Assembly (NCBI GenBank): GCA_030068145.1
Contig: JAPJBO010000861.1
Span: 33,681-97,680, forward strand
DNA from: Diplonema papillatum
Lineage: Eukaryota > Euglenozoa > Diplonemea > Diplonemida > Diplonemidae
DNA length: 64,000 nt
Reading direction: 5' to 3'
Shown here: in pieces, positions 10,384-19,421 of the stretch
How the letters are laid out: each line of letters begins with the position of its first letter
Position numbering within the stretch: position 1 is the stretch's first letter
Made by a program: the position numbers and the translations under genes
The notes under the pieces: model-generated
Told to the model about the DNA's origin: nothing
What the model saw: the letters and a program-made list of their open reading frames with translations, nothing else
The model's database searches: none

Positions 10384-11993
10384 CGGACAATGTGTTGGTG
10401 TCGGCAGACGGTGATGCACTGCACGAGCAGATGAAAGCAATGCTCCTCACTGTCGATCTCCCTGAAGAGCGTGTTGGCGGGGTCATCGCGGACAGCTGCG
10501 GGACGATCACGGGCAAAACTCGTGGGCTTGTCGGAAGAATGCATCTCAGGACCCGCACATTGCAGCCACACTTCCCCGACCAAGCACACCGCTTGCAGAA
10601 CGCGCTGAAGCCGGTTAGTAAGATCCCCGCGCTGGCCACCCTCATCCAGGGGATTCGCTCCATCGACCGTGTTTATCTGCAGTCGAAAGTGCTGTTCCGC
10701 GAGCTTGAAACAGACAGCAAATCCAAGTTCACCACCGTCGGCAAACAGAGGAAACTTGTGCTGCGCCCTTCCCTCTCTTATCGCATCCGCTGGCAGGCGA
10801 AGGTGCGGACGTCGCTGGTACGTGCTGCAAGGATGTGGACGATGCGGAAATCACACATCGAGACAGGATCTTCGTGGAAGAAGGTGCGTGCTGACAAGAA
10901 GGCAGTAGACAGCAACGAATCAACGCAAGACTCCGTGCCTAAGACCCGTCAAAAGCTGAAAAAGTTGGTCCAAGCAGATGACGTCCCCGGAGACCTCTTG
11001 TTCTTTGGCGAGTTGTTTTCAATTGCCCAGAAACCGAGCCTCGTCGCACAGGGGGAACATGCAATTTTGTTGCATTTCGACTTTTCGGTGGGCGAAGCAA
11101 TCACCGAACTAGAAGAGCTGCAAAACAAGCAGGTACCGGGAAGCATGCGGCGCCGCGCTACCGATCTGGCCATTGAGTGCTTGGCAAACCTTCGCCACTA
11201 CGGTGCTGTGGAGACAGCTCTCCTGCGCATGATGAACGTGTACAAGATAACGTGCCTGTCTGACGAGGATCTCGCCGAATACGCCGACGATGACCTCGAG
11301 GTGGTGATGGAAACACTGGGGATGCAGGAGGCGGGCCTTGAAAAGGAATCGGCAGAGTTCACGAAAGAACAGTGGCTAATCGCCAAGACAGAGGTGAGAA
11401 AGCTGGGGATGGGGTGGGGCGGTTGGTTTGTGGTGCTGGACAAGGTGAAGGGCCGGGTTCGCAAGGCACTGGAGTACGCCCTCATTTTCAGTTCTTGTAG
11501 CTCCAACAAGGCTGAAAGGCTGTATGCCCGGCTGCGCTACGCCACCCTGAAGCGCACGCAGGTCGACGTGAAAACCCTCTCAGCGGAACTTATGATACGG
11601 GACATGGGCCCGAGGGTGGACGCCGCAGAGGGTTTCATTACCCTCTGTTCCACCATCTGGCTGTCGCTCAAAACCCGCCGCTTATTGAGGAAGCGAGACA
11701 CAAGCACCAAAAAAGGTGTGTCCGTGTTCGAAGTGCTGGAGAAGAAGATGACAGCTGCCAGAGGGGTAGCAAAAGAGGTTGCAGATTCAGATGACCAGGA
11801 GGAAGAGGAAGAAGGTGATACGGATGAGAATGAGAATGGGGAAGAGGAAGACGAAGACGAAGACGAAGACGAAGAAGAAGAAGAAGAAGAAGAAGAAGAT
11901 GACGAAGAAGATGAAGAAGACGAAGAAGACGAAGAGGAGGAAGAAGAGGACAAACCGACGGGGCCTATTCCCAAGCGAAGGAAAATTGGCTGA
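10345..11993 (+). CDS. hAT element ORF2: C-terminal transposase with dimerisation motif and acidic tail
   Basis: This continues the ORF1 product in the -1 frame, about 549 codons to the stop at 11991. Early residues LRCVERFVRM match the hAT segment after the first Asp. VIADSCGTITG (Asp codon at 10491) fits the second catalytic Asp, and DQAHRLQNAL fits the C-x2-H region, although the usual Cys is missing. Near the end, SSCSSNKAERLYARLR followed by LSAELMIRDM matches the hAT C-terminal dimerisation region. A Glu/Asp-rich tail (about 60 residues, 11790-11955) and a basic PKRRK end, a likely nuclear signal, complete the protein. The first in-frame ATG is at 10380, so independent translation would lose the link to Asp369. 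Family call fairly sure. Confidence 0.65.
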
Positions 11994-12228
11994 TAGCACC
12001 TGACTGTGTGCGTTTTTATCAACATTTATCAAGTTTATTTCTTCTCGTTTTTCTCTCCGCTTGTTGTGGGAATCTGCAATACGGAAGATTCCACCCTTGG
12101 ATGGCGTGAGCACCGTGGGCCTGGACCCTATCTGGACCCTAGCGCTAACCCGGGGCCCGGGGCCCGGGGCCCGGGCCCTGGAGACCCTGGAGTTACAGGT
12201 ACCCTTGCCCCCCCCCCCCCCCCCCCTA

Positions 12229-13476
12229 GGGCTATGTAGGATGGAAACGTTGGAAACGTTTCCGTTTCCGTTTCCGTTTCCGTTTCCTTCTTTTTGGCGG
12301 TGGATGGAAACGCCGTTTCTTTTCAAAAGAAACGGCTGGTATGCCACCAGTATACTGGCTGAAGGTCCGACCGGAAATGTGTTCCGAACGGCGGACCCCC
12401 AATCCAGTGGGAAACCATGGACAAGGAGGCTCCGAAAAAGAGGGAGGAATGAAGCATCAGAGTTGCGACCGCGTGGAGCAGACGCAACCACACGCATCCG
12501 GTTGTGATGACTTTGAGGTCTGCAGCTCTTTATACCAATGGCTGTTGTGGCGACGATGCTCTGTTAGGCCGGTTGGCCAACGCGCTGAAGACGATCGAGA
12601 AAGCACATCCGCTTCCAATAATAGGCTATACAGATACGATCGTTCAGGACAGCGGGAGCACCGCCGCGCCACAGGCTACAAGACCGGGGTTTTTCGGCGG
12701 CGAAAGACAAAGAGGGAGTGCAATCAGCATCAGGAGGTGAGAAGGGCACACGTATGCCGGGGCAATGTTAAACCCGCCAGAAAAGCGATGGCCACGCAGT
12801 AACGTGTGCGTCATCGCTTGCCACAGTGCACCTTGCATACGACGACGGGTGGCAACCGTCACCGGAAGGGGCACCATCGGGCGGTGTTGTCGGAGCATAG
12901 ACAGCGACGGCAGGAAGAACCCCACCGACAATGCAGAAGAGGACGGCAGATTCAAAAACCCCCACTCGGCACGGCCGCCGATACAAGTAAACATGAGAAC
13001 GCGGGTTGGAAGCAGCAGAGGACGAAGTGGTAGGCACAGAAGAGTGGAATCTGGTGTCAGAAAACCTCAGCATCCGCATGTGATTACATTCTGCATCATT
13101 AGCTTGTGGTTACCTATTTGCTCGTGTCAGATCGCCGACGAAAGAAAGCGGTGAGCATCAGCGACTGCTCTGCACAAACGAAACCGCGACGACACACAAG
13201 AAGGGGCCGAGACGGAGGAAGAGAAGTGCCTGCTGGTAGATCAAAAGAAGAAGGTGATACCGCCCTCTGAAAGGAAAGCCAAAATTTGGCTGGAAACGGA
13301 CACCCGACGGACACACAGAAGGACCCGCGAAGTGGTTATCCTATAGGACCCCTCAGCATGAGGAGCCTTCCGGCGTTTCTTTTAAAAGAAACGGAAACGT
13401 TTCCGTTTCCGTTTCCGTTTCCGTTTCCATATTTCGAAAAAACTAAAAGAAACGGCGTTTCCATCCAACTTAGCCC
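12229..13476. mobile_element. TA-flanked non-coding DNA element, copy 1 (1.25 kb)
   Basis: Inverted ends read GGGCTATGTAGGATGGAAAC on the left and the complement of GGGCTAAGTTGGATGGAAAC on the right. TA dinucleotides at 12227-12228 and 13477-13478 are the probable target duplication, as in Tc1/mariner-type elements. Subterminal (GTTTCC)n arrays face each other, and each end also has a short palindrome (GTTTCTTTTCAAAAGAAAC). No transposase frame is present. The same element occurs at 21696-24548. The right TA is also the left TA of the next element. Confidence 0.75.
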
Positions 13477-13478
13477 TA

Positions 13479-14691
13479 GGGGGGGTCAAAAGGTCTTTTT
13501 TTGCGTCAAAATGGTGACATTTTCAGCCTGTAGACTTAACGGCAGTATAAGGCTAAAAAAACATGCAACCCGCCTTAGAAATGCCCGGAAACGTGTTTTT
13601 GGGGGAAGTTTCATGGAAAATGGCCCAGGGGGGGGTGTATTAGTTGATGGTTTTAGGGTGGACACCGTTTGGTACCGGCTAGCAGCCTGTGGGTGTGCTT
13701 CACTGTTCATACCATGCAAAGATGAGACTACAATCACGTACAGGCAGCCACAAATGGAAGCAACAAAAGGGCGAACGACACCCAGGAGGAAGGCAGCTAT
13801 GAACGTTGCTCGTCTGGATGGTTAACAACGTCCCAAAAGGTTCTCTGGGTCTTGCGCAAGCTGAGGTGCTGTTGACACCGCAGGCAGCAGCTCTTCCCCG
13901 AACTTCTGCTAGAGCGATATTCACAAAGTTCGATGTCTTTCCGAGAAAAACAATGAGATGCTATCATCCGTAGTGGGATTTTCCAGATATCAACGTTTTT
14001 GTTGAAGGGATGCACGCGACAGTGTCGTTTATTCAAGTTCGCCTTTCGTACACCACCCGAAAGGGTGGCATTGCACACGCACGGAAGACAATACTGGTCA
14101 CCGGGGTGTATCTCTGGTACCTAACCCCAACGCACGTTGAGCTTGAACAAAAATAGAAAACTGGACTTGAACGAAAAGGTTCGGCGGTGGATTTATAGGA
14201 CTGCCACGACATAGCAGCTCAGGGCAGGGTATCTGCAGCTTGCGGTAGCACGCTACACGACACAGGCCACTACGAAAGCTGGCGCTGACGTCAAGGACTC
14301 GAGGGGGCGGCACGTTACGAAGCCGTACCTCATTGAGTCGCTTGTCGGTGCCTCCTACGAAGCCCCACCATCCCCAACTCTCAGGAAAGTCTTTTGAGTA
14401 AAAACACATAGGTTTGGGCAGTGTTGTTTTCCTTCTTCGGTTCATGCTGTCACTATTTTTGGGGTTGTCACCTAAAAAGAAGAACACCGGTACCAAACGG
14501 TGTCCACCCTGAGTCCAAAAATTGGGCACTCGTAAAAAGGCCTTTTCGGGGCACTTCAGCAGCCAAAAAGCATGTTTTAGGCATTTCTATACGGTTCTGG
14601 GGTGGTTTACCAAATTGTATTGCCTCTTAGGAGCCCCTATGTGGTTCCCAAAAAAATGACCTATTTTGACAGCTTTTGGCCCCCCCCCCCC
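13479..14691. mobile_element. TA-adjacent element X with G-run ends
   Basis: The left end is a G run, then TCAAAAG and GTCAAAATGGTGACATTT. The right end is the complement of a G run, then CCAAAAG and GTCAAAATAGGTCATTT. A second inverted pair lies inside (AGGGTGGACACCGTTTGG at 13657 and its complement near 14497). No coding region is recognised. The left border TA is shared with the preceding element. The right border lies in a C run (14680-14691) that the next element entered. Confidence 0.6.
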
Positions 14692-15726
14692 GTGAATTAC
14701 TTTTTACCCCCGACACGTACTTTCCACCCCCCGAAAAACGGGGGGTAAAGAGTATAAATTCGGGGGTATAGAGTATTCGTTCCCGCAAACCCGCATACCC
14801 AAACCCGCATACCCGAACCCGCATACCCGTTCTCGCAAACCCGCATACCCGTTCCCGCAAACCCGCATACCCGAACCTGCAAACCCGCAAACCCAAACCC
14901 GCGTACCCAAACCCGCATACCCGTTCCCGCAAACCCGAAATCGCAAACCCCGCATACCCGCAAACCCGCAAGCCCGCAGACCTGCAGATTGTGGCTGGAA
15001 CTGTTTTTGCAAATACAAACAGCAAATCAAAGAAAGGGGGGGAAGGTGGAAAATGCAGATCAAACGGGAGTAAAACGTGTACACGCTTATCCGACTCTTG
15101 ACTTACTATGCCGTGTTGTGAAAGCTGTCGAGGGGCCCCTCCATAGGTTCTCGCATGATTCGTTCGCCTTTGTAACACTATCCGTTTGTAGTACGCTTCG
15201 CAATTGTGTTCTTGCACTCTAGCCGAATGGCGGGTGGCGGATTTCCGCGCTCGGGCGCAAGACACAATTATGCTGCTTTTGCAGTGCAAGCCGAACCCGG
15301 TTCGCGACTTCGGTTGCGGTAAAGTGTTACAAAGTCTTCGGCTTTCAGATCCGGATACGCGTATGCAACAGATAGTTAGAGGTCACTTGAAGGATACCCG
15401 TGTGCAGCGTTCGAAAGAGTTTGCGTATCTGGTCGGGGGGTGGAAAGTAGTTTTCGAGGGGTGGAAAGTACTTTTCTGGGGGTGGAAATTTTTTTGTCCG
15501 GGGGTGGAAAGTACTTTTTGGGGGGTGGAAAATTTCCATCGGGGGGTGGAAAGTACTTTTTGGGGGGTGGAAATTTTTTGTCCGGGGGTGGAAAGTGTTT
15601 TTCGGGGGGTGGAAAGTATTTTTCGGAGGGTGGAAATTTTTCGTCGGGGGGTGGAAAGTACTTTTCGGGGGGTGGAAAGTACTTTCGGGGGTGGAAAGTA
15701 CGTGTCGGGGGTGTTGAGTACATCAC
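14692..15726. mobile_element. Element Y with subterminal tandem repeats, inserted in poly-C
   Basis: The ends are imperfect inverted repeats starting GTGA and containing CCCCCGACACGTACTTTCCA at about 14707-14726 and its complement near 15690-15712. The left flank is 12 C and the right flank exactly 8 C (15727-15734), consistent with a poly-C target duplication. Inside, 14780-14985 is a tandem array around ACCCGCATACCCGTTCCCGC, and 15435-15710 is an array around GGGGGTGGAAAGTACTTTT. It appears non-coding. Confidence 0.6.
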
Positions 15727-15804
15727 CCCCCCCCAACCACCTGGTTCTTGGGTGGCTTGACGACTGCGCAGCAGCATTCCCGCAGTGAGACTGTAAGCGT
15801 CGAA

Positions 15805-15890
15805 AAATAACAGTTATTTTGCACACGTCTGGTTGTCTAAAAACACTACCACCACTTGATCCTGCTACTGTTCGGCCACCCGGAACTTTT
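15805..15890 (+). repeat. Dispersed repeat, pair with 59795-59880
   Basis: GCACACGTCTGGTTGTCTAA followed by ACACTACCAC and TTGATCCTG recurs at 59795-59880 with about 85% identity. It lies just before the intron acceptor, so the branch region of this intron may sit within a repeat. Confidence 0.65.
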
Positions 15891-15918
15891 TTGCCGCGCA
15901 CTCAACACACAATCGCAG

Positions 15919-16180
15919 AGTTCTTCTTTCGGCGTTTGTTCTGGCGGCGAAGTACCAAGACGACCACTTCTATTCGAACAAGTTCTACAGCCAGCTCGGC
16001 GGCGTCACGCTGTGCGAGTTGTCGCGTCTGGAGCAGCACTTTTTGTTCCACGTGCAGTGGGAGCTTTTCGTCTCGGAGGAGCAGTTTGCGGAAGCGAAGA
16101 AGCAGTTGGCGAAGGTGCCCGCCTGGCGGTCAAAGGCGAGGTTCGACCAACAATGTGGGAGCGCGGGGGCCGCTTACTAG
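15919..16180 (+). CDS. P/U-type (PHO80-like) cyclin, exon 2
   Basis: This completes the cyclin box begun at 6205. After the CGCAG acceptor the frame reads VLLSAFVLAAKYQDDHFYSN, then KFYSQLGGV and LCELSRLEQHFLFHVQWELF, the fourth and fifth helices typical of P/U-type cyclins. A short tail ends at TAG 16178-16180. The partial codon from exon 1 (AG) plus the first base here (A) gives Arg. GC-rich codon use matches exon 1. Downstream, two damaged copies of the 3' half of this exon follow in tandem (from 16465 and 16908), so this copy is judged the functional one because only it has the full KYQDDHFYSN segment. Confidence 0.85.
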
Positions 16181-16225
16181 GCCGCATAGCGACGCAGGAT
16201 TGCGGCCGCCCTTCTGCCTGCATCT

Positions 16226-16400
16226 TGAAGACCCTGTTGAGTTTGACTCTAGTCTGACTTTGTGCAGTGGCACGAAAAGGTGTAGAATAGAATAGGTGGG
16301 AGGCCGCAACAAGGAAATACCACTACTCTTGTTGTCGCCTTACTTATCCAATGATGGAAAGAGACGCTTCTTCCGTCTCACAATCCGGCTTTAGAAATAC
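16226..16400 (+). rRNA. Partial 28S (LSU) rRNA fragment, array copy 1
   Basis: The segment GAAGACCCTGTTGAG, then TTTGACTCTAGTCTGACTTT and GTGTAGAATA, is the highly conserved cytosolic LSU core. GAAATACCACTACTCTTG and TTACTTATCCAATGATG match the next conserved stretch. Only about 150-170 nt are present, with substitutions, so this is a fragment and not a working gene. Its upstream neighbour is the cyclin stop codon and not rRNA sequence. Confidence 0.75.
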
Positions 16401-16464
16401 TCGAGGGGCTGCCTTCTGTGCTTATTTCGAAAGAGGCTACGGGGAGAAACAACACAAATACAAC

Positions 16465-16659
16465 GTGATGCTGAGCGAGCTGTCGCGTCTTGGGCAGCAC
16501 TTTTTGTTCCACGTGCAGTGGGAGCTTTTCGTCTCGGAGGAGCAGTTTGCGGAAGCGAAGAAGCAGTTGGCCAAGGCGCCCGCCTGGCGGTCAAAGGCGA
16601 GGTTCGACCAACACTGTGGAGCGCGGGGGCCGCTTACTAGGCCGCATAGCGACGCATAA
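16465..16659 (+). pseudogene. Partial duplicate of cyclin exon 2, copy 2
   Basis: The frame reads LSELSRLGQHFLFHVQWELF and on through FVSEEQFAEAKKQL, KAPAWRSKARFDQ, nearly identical to the functional exon. It lacks the preceding KYQDDHFYSN region and any cyclin-box N-terminus. A one-base deletion near 16617 changes the C-terminal frame (GARGPLTRPHSDA in place of GSAGAAY). It could act as an alternative terminal exon only if an acceptor lay upstream. Confidence 0.75.
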
Positions 16660-16685
16660 TTGCGGCCGCCCTTCTGCCTGCATCT

Positions 16686-16860
16686 TGAAGGCCCTGTTGA
16701 GTTTGACTCTAGTCTGACTTTGTGCAGTGACACGAAAGGTGTAGAATAGAATAGGTGGGAGGCCGCAACAAGGAAATGCCACTATCCTTGTTGTCGCCTT
16801 ACTTATCCAATGACGGGAAGAGACGCTTCTTCCGTCACACAATCCGGCTTTAGAAATACT
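16686..16860 (+). rRNA. Partial 28S (LSU) rRNA fragment, array copy 2
   Basis: Same segment as 16226-16400, with small differences such as GGCCCTGTTGAG in place of GACCCTGTTGAG. Confidence 0.7.
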
Positions 16861-16907
16861 CGAGGGAACACAAATACAATCGTCGGGGGAAAAAAAAAAA
16901 CAACGTG

Positions 16908-17012
16908 ACGCTGAGCGAGCTGTCGCGTCTTGGGCAGCACTTTTGTTCCGCGTGCAGTGGGAGCTTTTCGTCTCGGAAGAGCAGTTTGCGGCGCGAAGGA
17001 AAGGTACTAGGA
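16908..17012 (+). pseudogene. Truncated duplicate of cyclin exon 2, copy 3
   Basis: Only LSELSRLGQHF and the following QWELFVSEEQFA can be read. A base is lost near 16942 and the remainder is deleted and joined to the rRNA-like segment. This is the most decayed copy and follows a G/A-rich stretch (16884-16901). Confidence 0.7.
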
Positions 17013-17055
17013 CGCACTGCGGCGCACAATTGCGGCCGCCCTTCTGCCTGCATCT

Positions 17056-17220
17056 AGAAGACCCTGTTGAGTTTGACTCTAGTCCGACTTTGTGCAGTGA
17101 CACGAAAGGTGTAGAATAGGTGGGAGGCCGCAACAATGCTCTTGTTGTCGCTTTACTTATCCAATGATGGGAAGAGACGCTCTTCCATCACGAACCGGCT
17201 TTAGAAATACTCGAGGGGCT
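17056..17220 (+). rRNA. Partial 28S (LSU) rRNA fragment, array copy 3
   Basis: Same LSU segment as the two upstream copies, with further deletions in its 3' half. Confidence 0.65.
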
Positions 17221-17240
17221 GCCTTGTGCTAATTTCGAAG

Positions 17241-18674
17241 GCTAGACAGGGAGAAACAATACGAATACGAAGCGTGGGTCTTTTTCGTCATAACAATTAT
17301 TCGTAAACACGAAAGAGAACGCTGGCAGCGTGTTTGGGAGAAGATTAGCCTACCGATCATATTCACTCACTATCACTCACTAACAGGCTAATCCTCCCCC
17401 GGCACGTACAAACGAACGCTGTCTTTGTTGCCCGCCGCTAAAACCCAGATGCACCTGTGTTTCGCGGGCCACGGCACGTTTTCCTCCTTTGAGATTTCGC
17501 AACTGGCAGCCTCCTCATGTTTTTACAACGCGGGTGCTCATACACCGTAGCAGAAGACTGACAACCGAAACAAACAGAGGAAAAGCAGAAGAATCACAAT
17601 CAAAAGCAAGGTCCACTTGGGACCACCGACAAGCGTTCATCGCCGACAACACAAAAAAGAGACACCGTTACCTCTCCTTTCCTGGTGAAGTTGCCACGAT
17701 GCCGCCCAATCGCTGTCCCACGCCCGTTGTCAACGCCTCGCCTTGGGCAAACTGCACGCTTTCAAAAAGAATACGTGCGGGGGGTTTGTTTGTTTGTGAT
17801 GGCGGCGAGAGGCAAGGCACGGGCAGTGATCGCAGTGTCTGATGGGGCTTTCTTCGTGGAATCAATGGTAGTTGCAAGTTAAATGAGGAGATGCTCGAGG
17901 AGGCCGTAAGTTGCAAAAAGAAACACAGGAAGACAGGAGCATGCAACTGCTGCGTACTCTCTGGGTAGCCTGCTAAGGCAGAGACGGAATTTTGCCACAG
18001 CACTTCGCTTCATAGTAATCACAACGAGTATCATGCGCGTGGGGGGCCCAAGACTAAATTCAAAGCGAATTTCTTCTTGGTGTCGGTCGCGACACTTACA
18101 AACTTGGTTAGCCGTAGTTAAAGTGTATAATCATACCTACTACCCTCATACTAGCCTCAATGATCAACCGGAGACCCTAAAACACTGAACCTCTAAACCA
18201 CAATAAACGCTAATAATCACAATGGTATCATGCGGAGTACGACTTTGTTCCAAGTGCCCTGAATGCCTGAAAGTTCAGTTGTGGACGCACGGGGGGAATC
18301 TCATTTCCTCGAGCCCATACGTTAACTGCGATAGGTCTCCTGGGCTAGAAGCCTCTGTGTACATCTGTGGGGATCTGACTCAGTATGCCCTGCGTAGTAA
18401 AACCAGAATTGCCTGTTTTGTGTGGGGAAACGGCACATATCCTCTCTTTGCAATGTGGGCTCTTGTTTGCGTGTGTCTGGTGGCTATGCTCATACGATCG
18501 CACAATTTTCAACTCCCGACTGGAGTCGAGTATTCTCTCCAAAGCCTGCCAAAAAGGAGCAAGCCCCCTGGAGGGTAGTCTGGCACTTGTTGCGTTGTAA
18601 AGCGGAAACGCACCACCAGCGAAAACAAAATCGGAGACCAGGCAACTTCTTTCTTTTTTACATATGCGCCAGCC
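17241..18674. other. Unannotated stretch with repeats
   Basis: I recognise no gene. The interval 17420-17540 resembles the R2 repeat at 33660-33800 (AACCCAGATGCACCTGTGTT). A hairpin-forming pair AGATTAGCCT and AGGCTAAT flanks a CACTCACTA motif near 17340-17395. A divergent family H copy lies at 18040-18212. Confidence 0.4.
18040..18212 (+). repeat. Dispersed repeat family H, divergent long copy
   Basis: It opens GGGGGGCCCAAGACTAAATT, has CTTGGTGTCGGTCGCGACAC, and ends ACCGGAGACCCTAAAACACT. Family H copies share this 3' end and vary in 5' length. Confidence 0.6.
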
Positions 18675-18775
18675 TTGTCTTGCGGGTCTACCCCTACACG
18701 ACGAATCACACAAACTCAACAGGTCAAAAGTTCTGAGTGAGAAATCAACACACGGTGGTGTAAGCGAAGAACAAA
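18675..18775 (+). repeat. Dispersed repeat family A, 3' fragment
   Basis: GGTCTACCCCTACACGACGA through GTGGTGTAAGCGAAGAACAA. The following AGATTGTGTTTGCATTGT also matches sequence after the copy at 39748-39950. Confidence 0.75.
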
Positions 18776-18779
18776 TCAG

Positions 18780-19419
18780 ATTGTGTTTGCATTGTATTTG
18801 CCTCTCTACCTCTATATTTCCCGTTTTCCGTTTTCATATTTCTTCCCATCCATTCGGAGTCGAAGCAGCTTTTAAGAATCAGCCGAGAAGGTGCAAACCA
18901 CCTCCCGCGGGGAGAGGCAACAGGCGATTTCAATTCAAGGCCGTCCAAATAATCCGCAATCACCCACCTGCCCTCTTTCCTACCCTTTCCAATTTCCCTC
19001 CGACTAAACCTAACTCTTCGAGGTTCTATTAGCATCTTCTTCTAAGCGGACTCGATGCTAGCATCAAACAACATGCACGAGAGGCGGTGCTCTGTCTAAT
19101 TTTTAACTAGCCCCTTCCTCTCTCTTTGACGCTCCGACGGTGTGTTTTTGTTCTGCGCGTGATTTTTGAGTATCGAACTTCGATCCCTCATCGTCGGAGC
19201 GAATTCGGAAGCCTCCACACGGCTTGCGAGGTCGGTACAGTTGCGGGCGGTGGGGGTGTCTTTGTATGGAAGGATGCCAATATGAGCCGGTCCATCTTCG
19301 GGGACTAGAGATGCACCTGAGAGACCGTGGTGGACCGTGATTCACCGTGATAAACAGCGGCAGGCACTTCGATGCAGTTTCAAGAGCTAGGGACGGACCG
19401 GCTCACAATAGGGGGGGGG
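18780..19419. other. Unannotated stretch
   Basis: No gene is recognised. The phrase AGAGCTAGGGACGGACCGGC near 19384 recurs at 61776, showing a small dispersed repeat next to a transposon border. Confidence 0.35.
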
Positions 19420-19421
19420 TA

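Larger units (their letters stand above)
8730..12207 (+). mobile_element. Autonomous hAT-like DNA transposon (3.48 kb)
   Basis: The ends are perfect 18-bp inverted repeats beginning CAAGGGTACCTGTAACTC. The CA-r-GG start is typical of hAT elements. Both sides are flanked by at least 8 C, compatible with the 8-bp target duplication of this superfamily. Inside are two overlapping frames for one transposase-like product. The element lies in the sense orientation within the cyclin intron. GC-rich blocks (GGGGCCCGGGCCC) lie just inside both ends. The element looks complete; whether it is active depends on the frame change at 10338. Confidence 0.8.
6528..15918 (+). other. 9.4 kb cyclin intron packed with DNA transposons
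   Basis: The donor GTAAAC at 6528 and acceptor CGCAG at 15918 join the two halves of one cyclin box in frame. In order the intron holds unrecognised AT-rich sequence, a Cys-rich coding remnant (8213), a complete hAT element (8730-12207), and then three non-coding DNA elements back to back (12229-13476, 13479-14691, 14692-15726). All fall inside the intron, which explains how the gene tolerates them. Confidence 0.75.
16013..17240 (+). repeat. Tandem array: cyclin exon 2 3' half + 28S rRNA fragment, three copies
   Basis: The unit runs from about GAGYTGTCGCGTCTKGRGCA through the cyclin stop codon into a 28S-like segment, and ends near TAGAAATACTCGAGGGGCTG. Corresponding points lie at 16226, 16686 and 17056, giving periods of about 460 and 370 bp. 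Copy 1 contains the true exon end; copies 2 and 3 are partial. Confidence 0.8.

Noticed and set aside
11537..12025. Poly-Ser minus-strand frame
   Set aside because: It is the complement of the acidic GAA/GAC-rich tail of the transposase.
15376..15777. Frames rich in FPPP or GGGKYFSGGG
   Set aside because: Products of the GGGGGTGGAAAGTACTTTT tandem array inside element Y.
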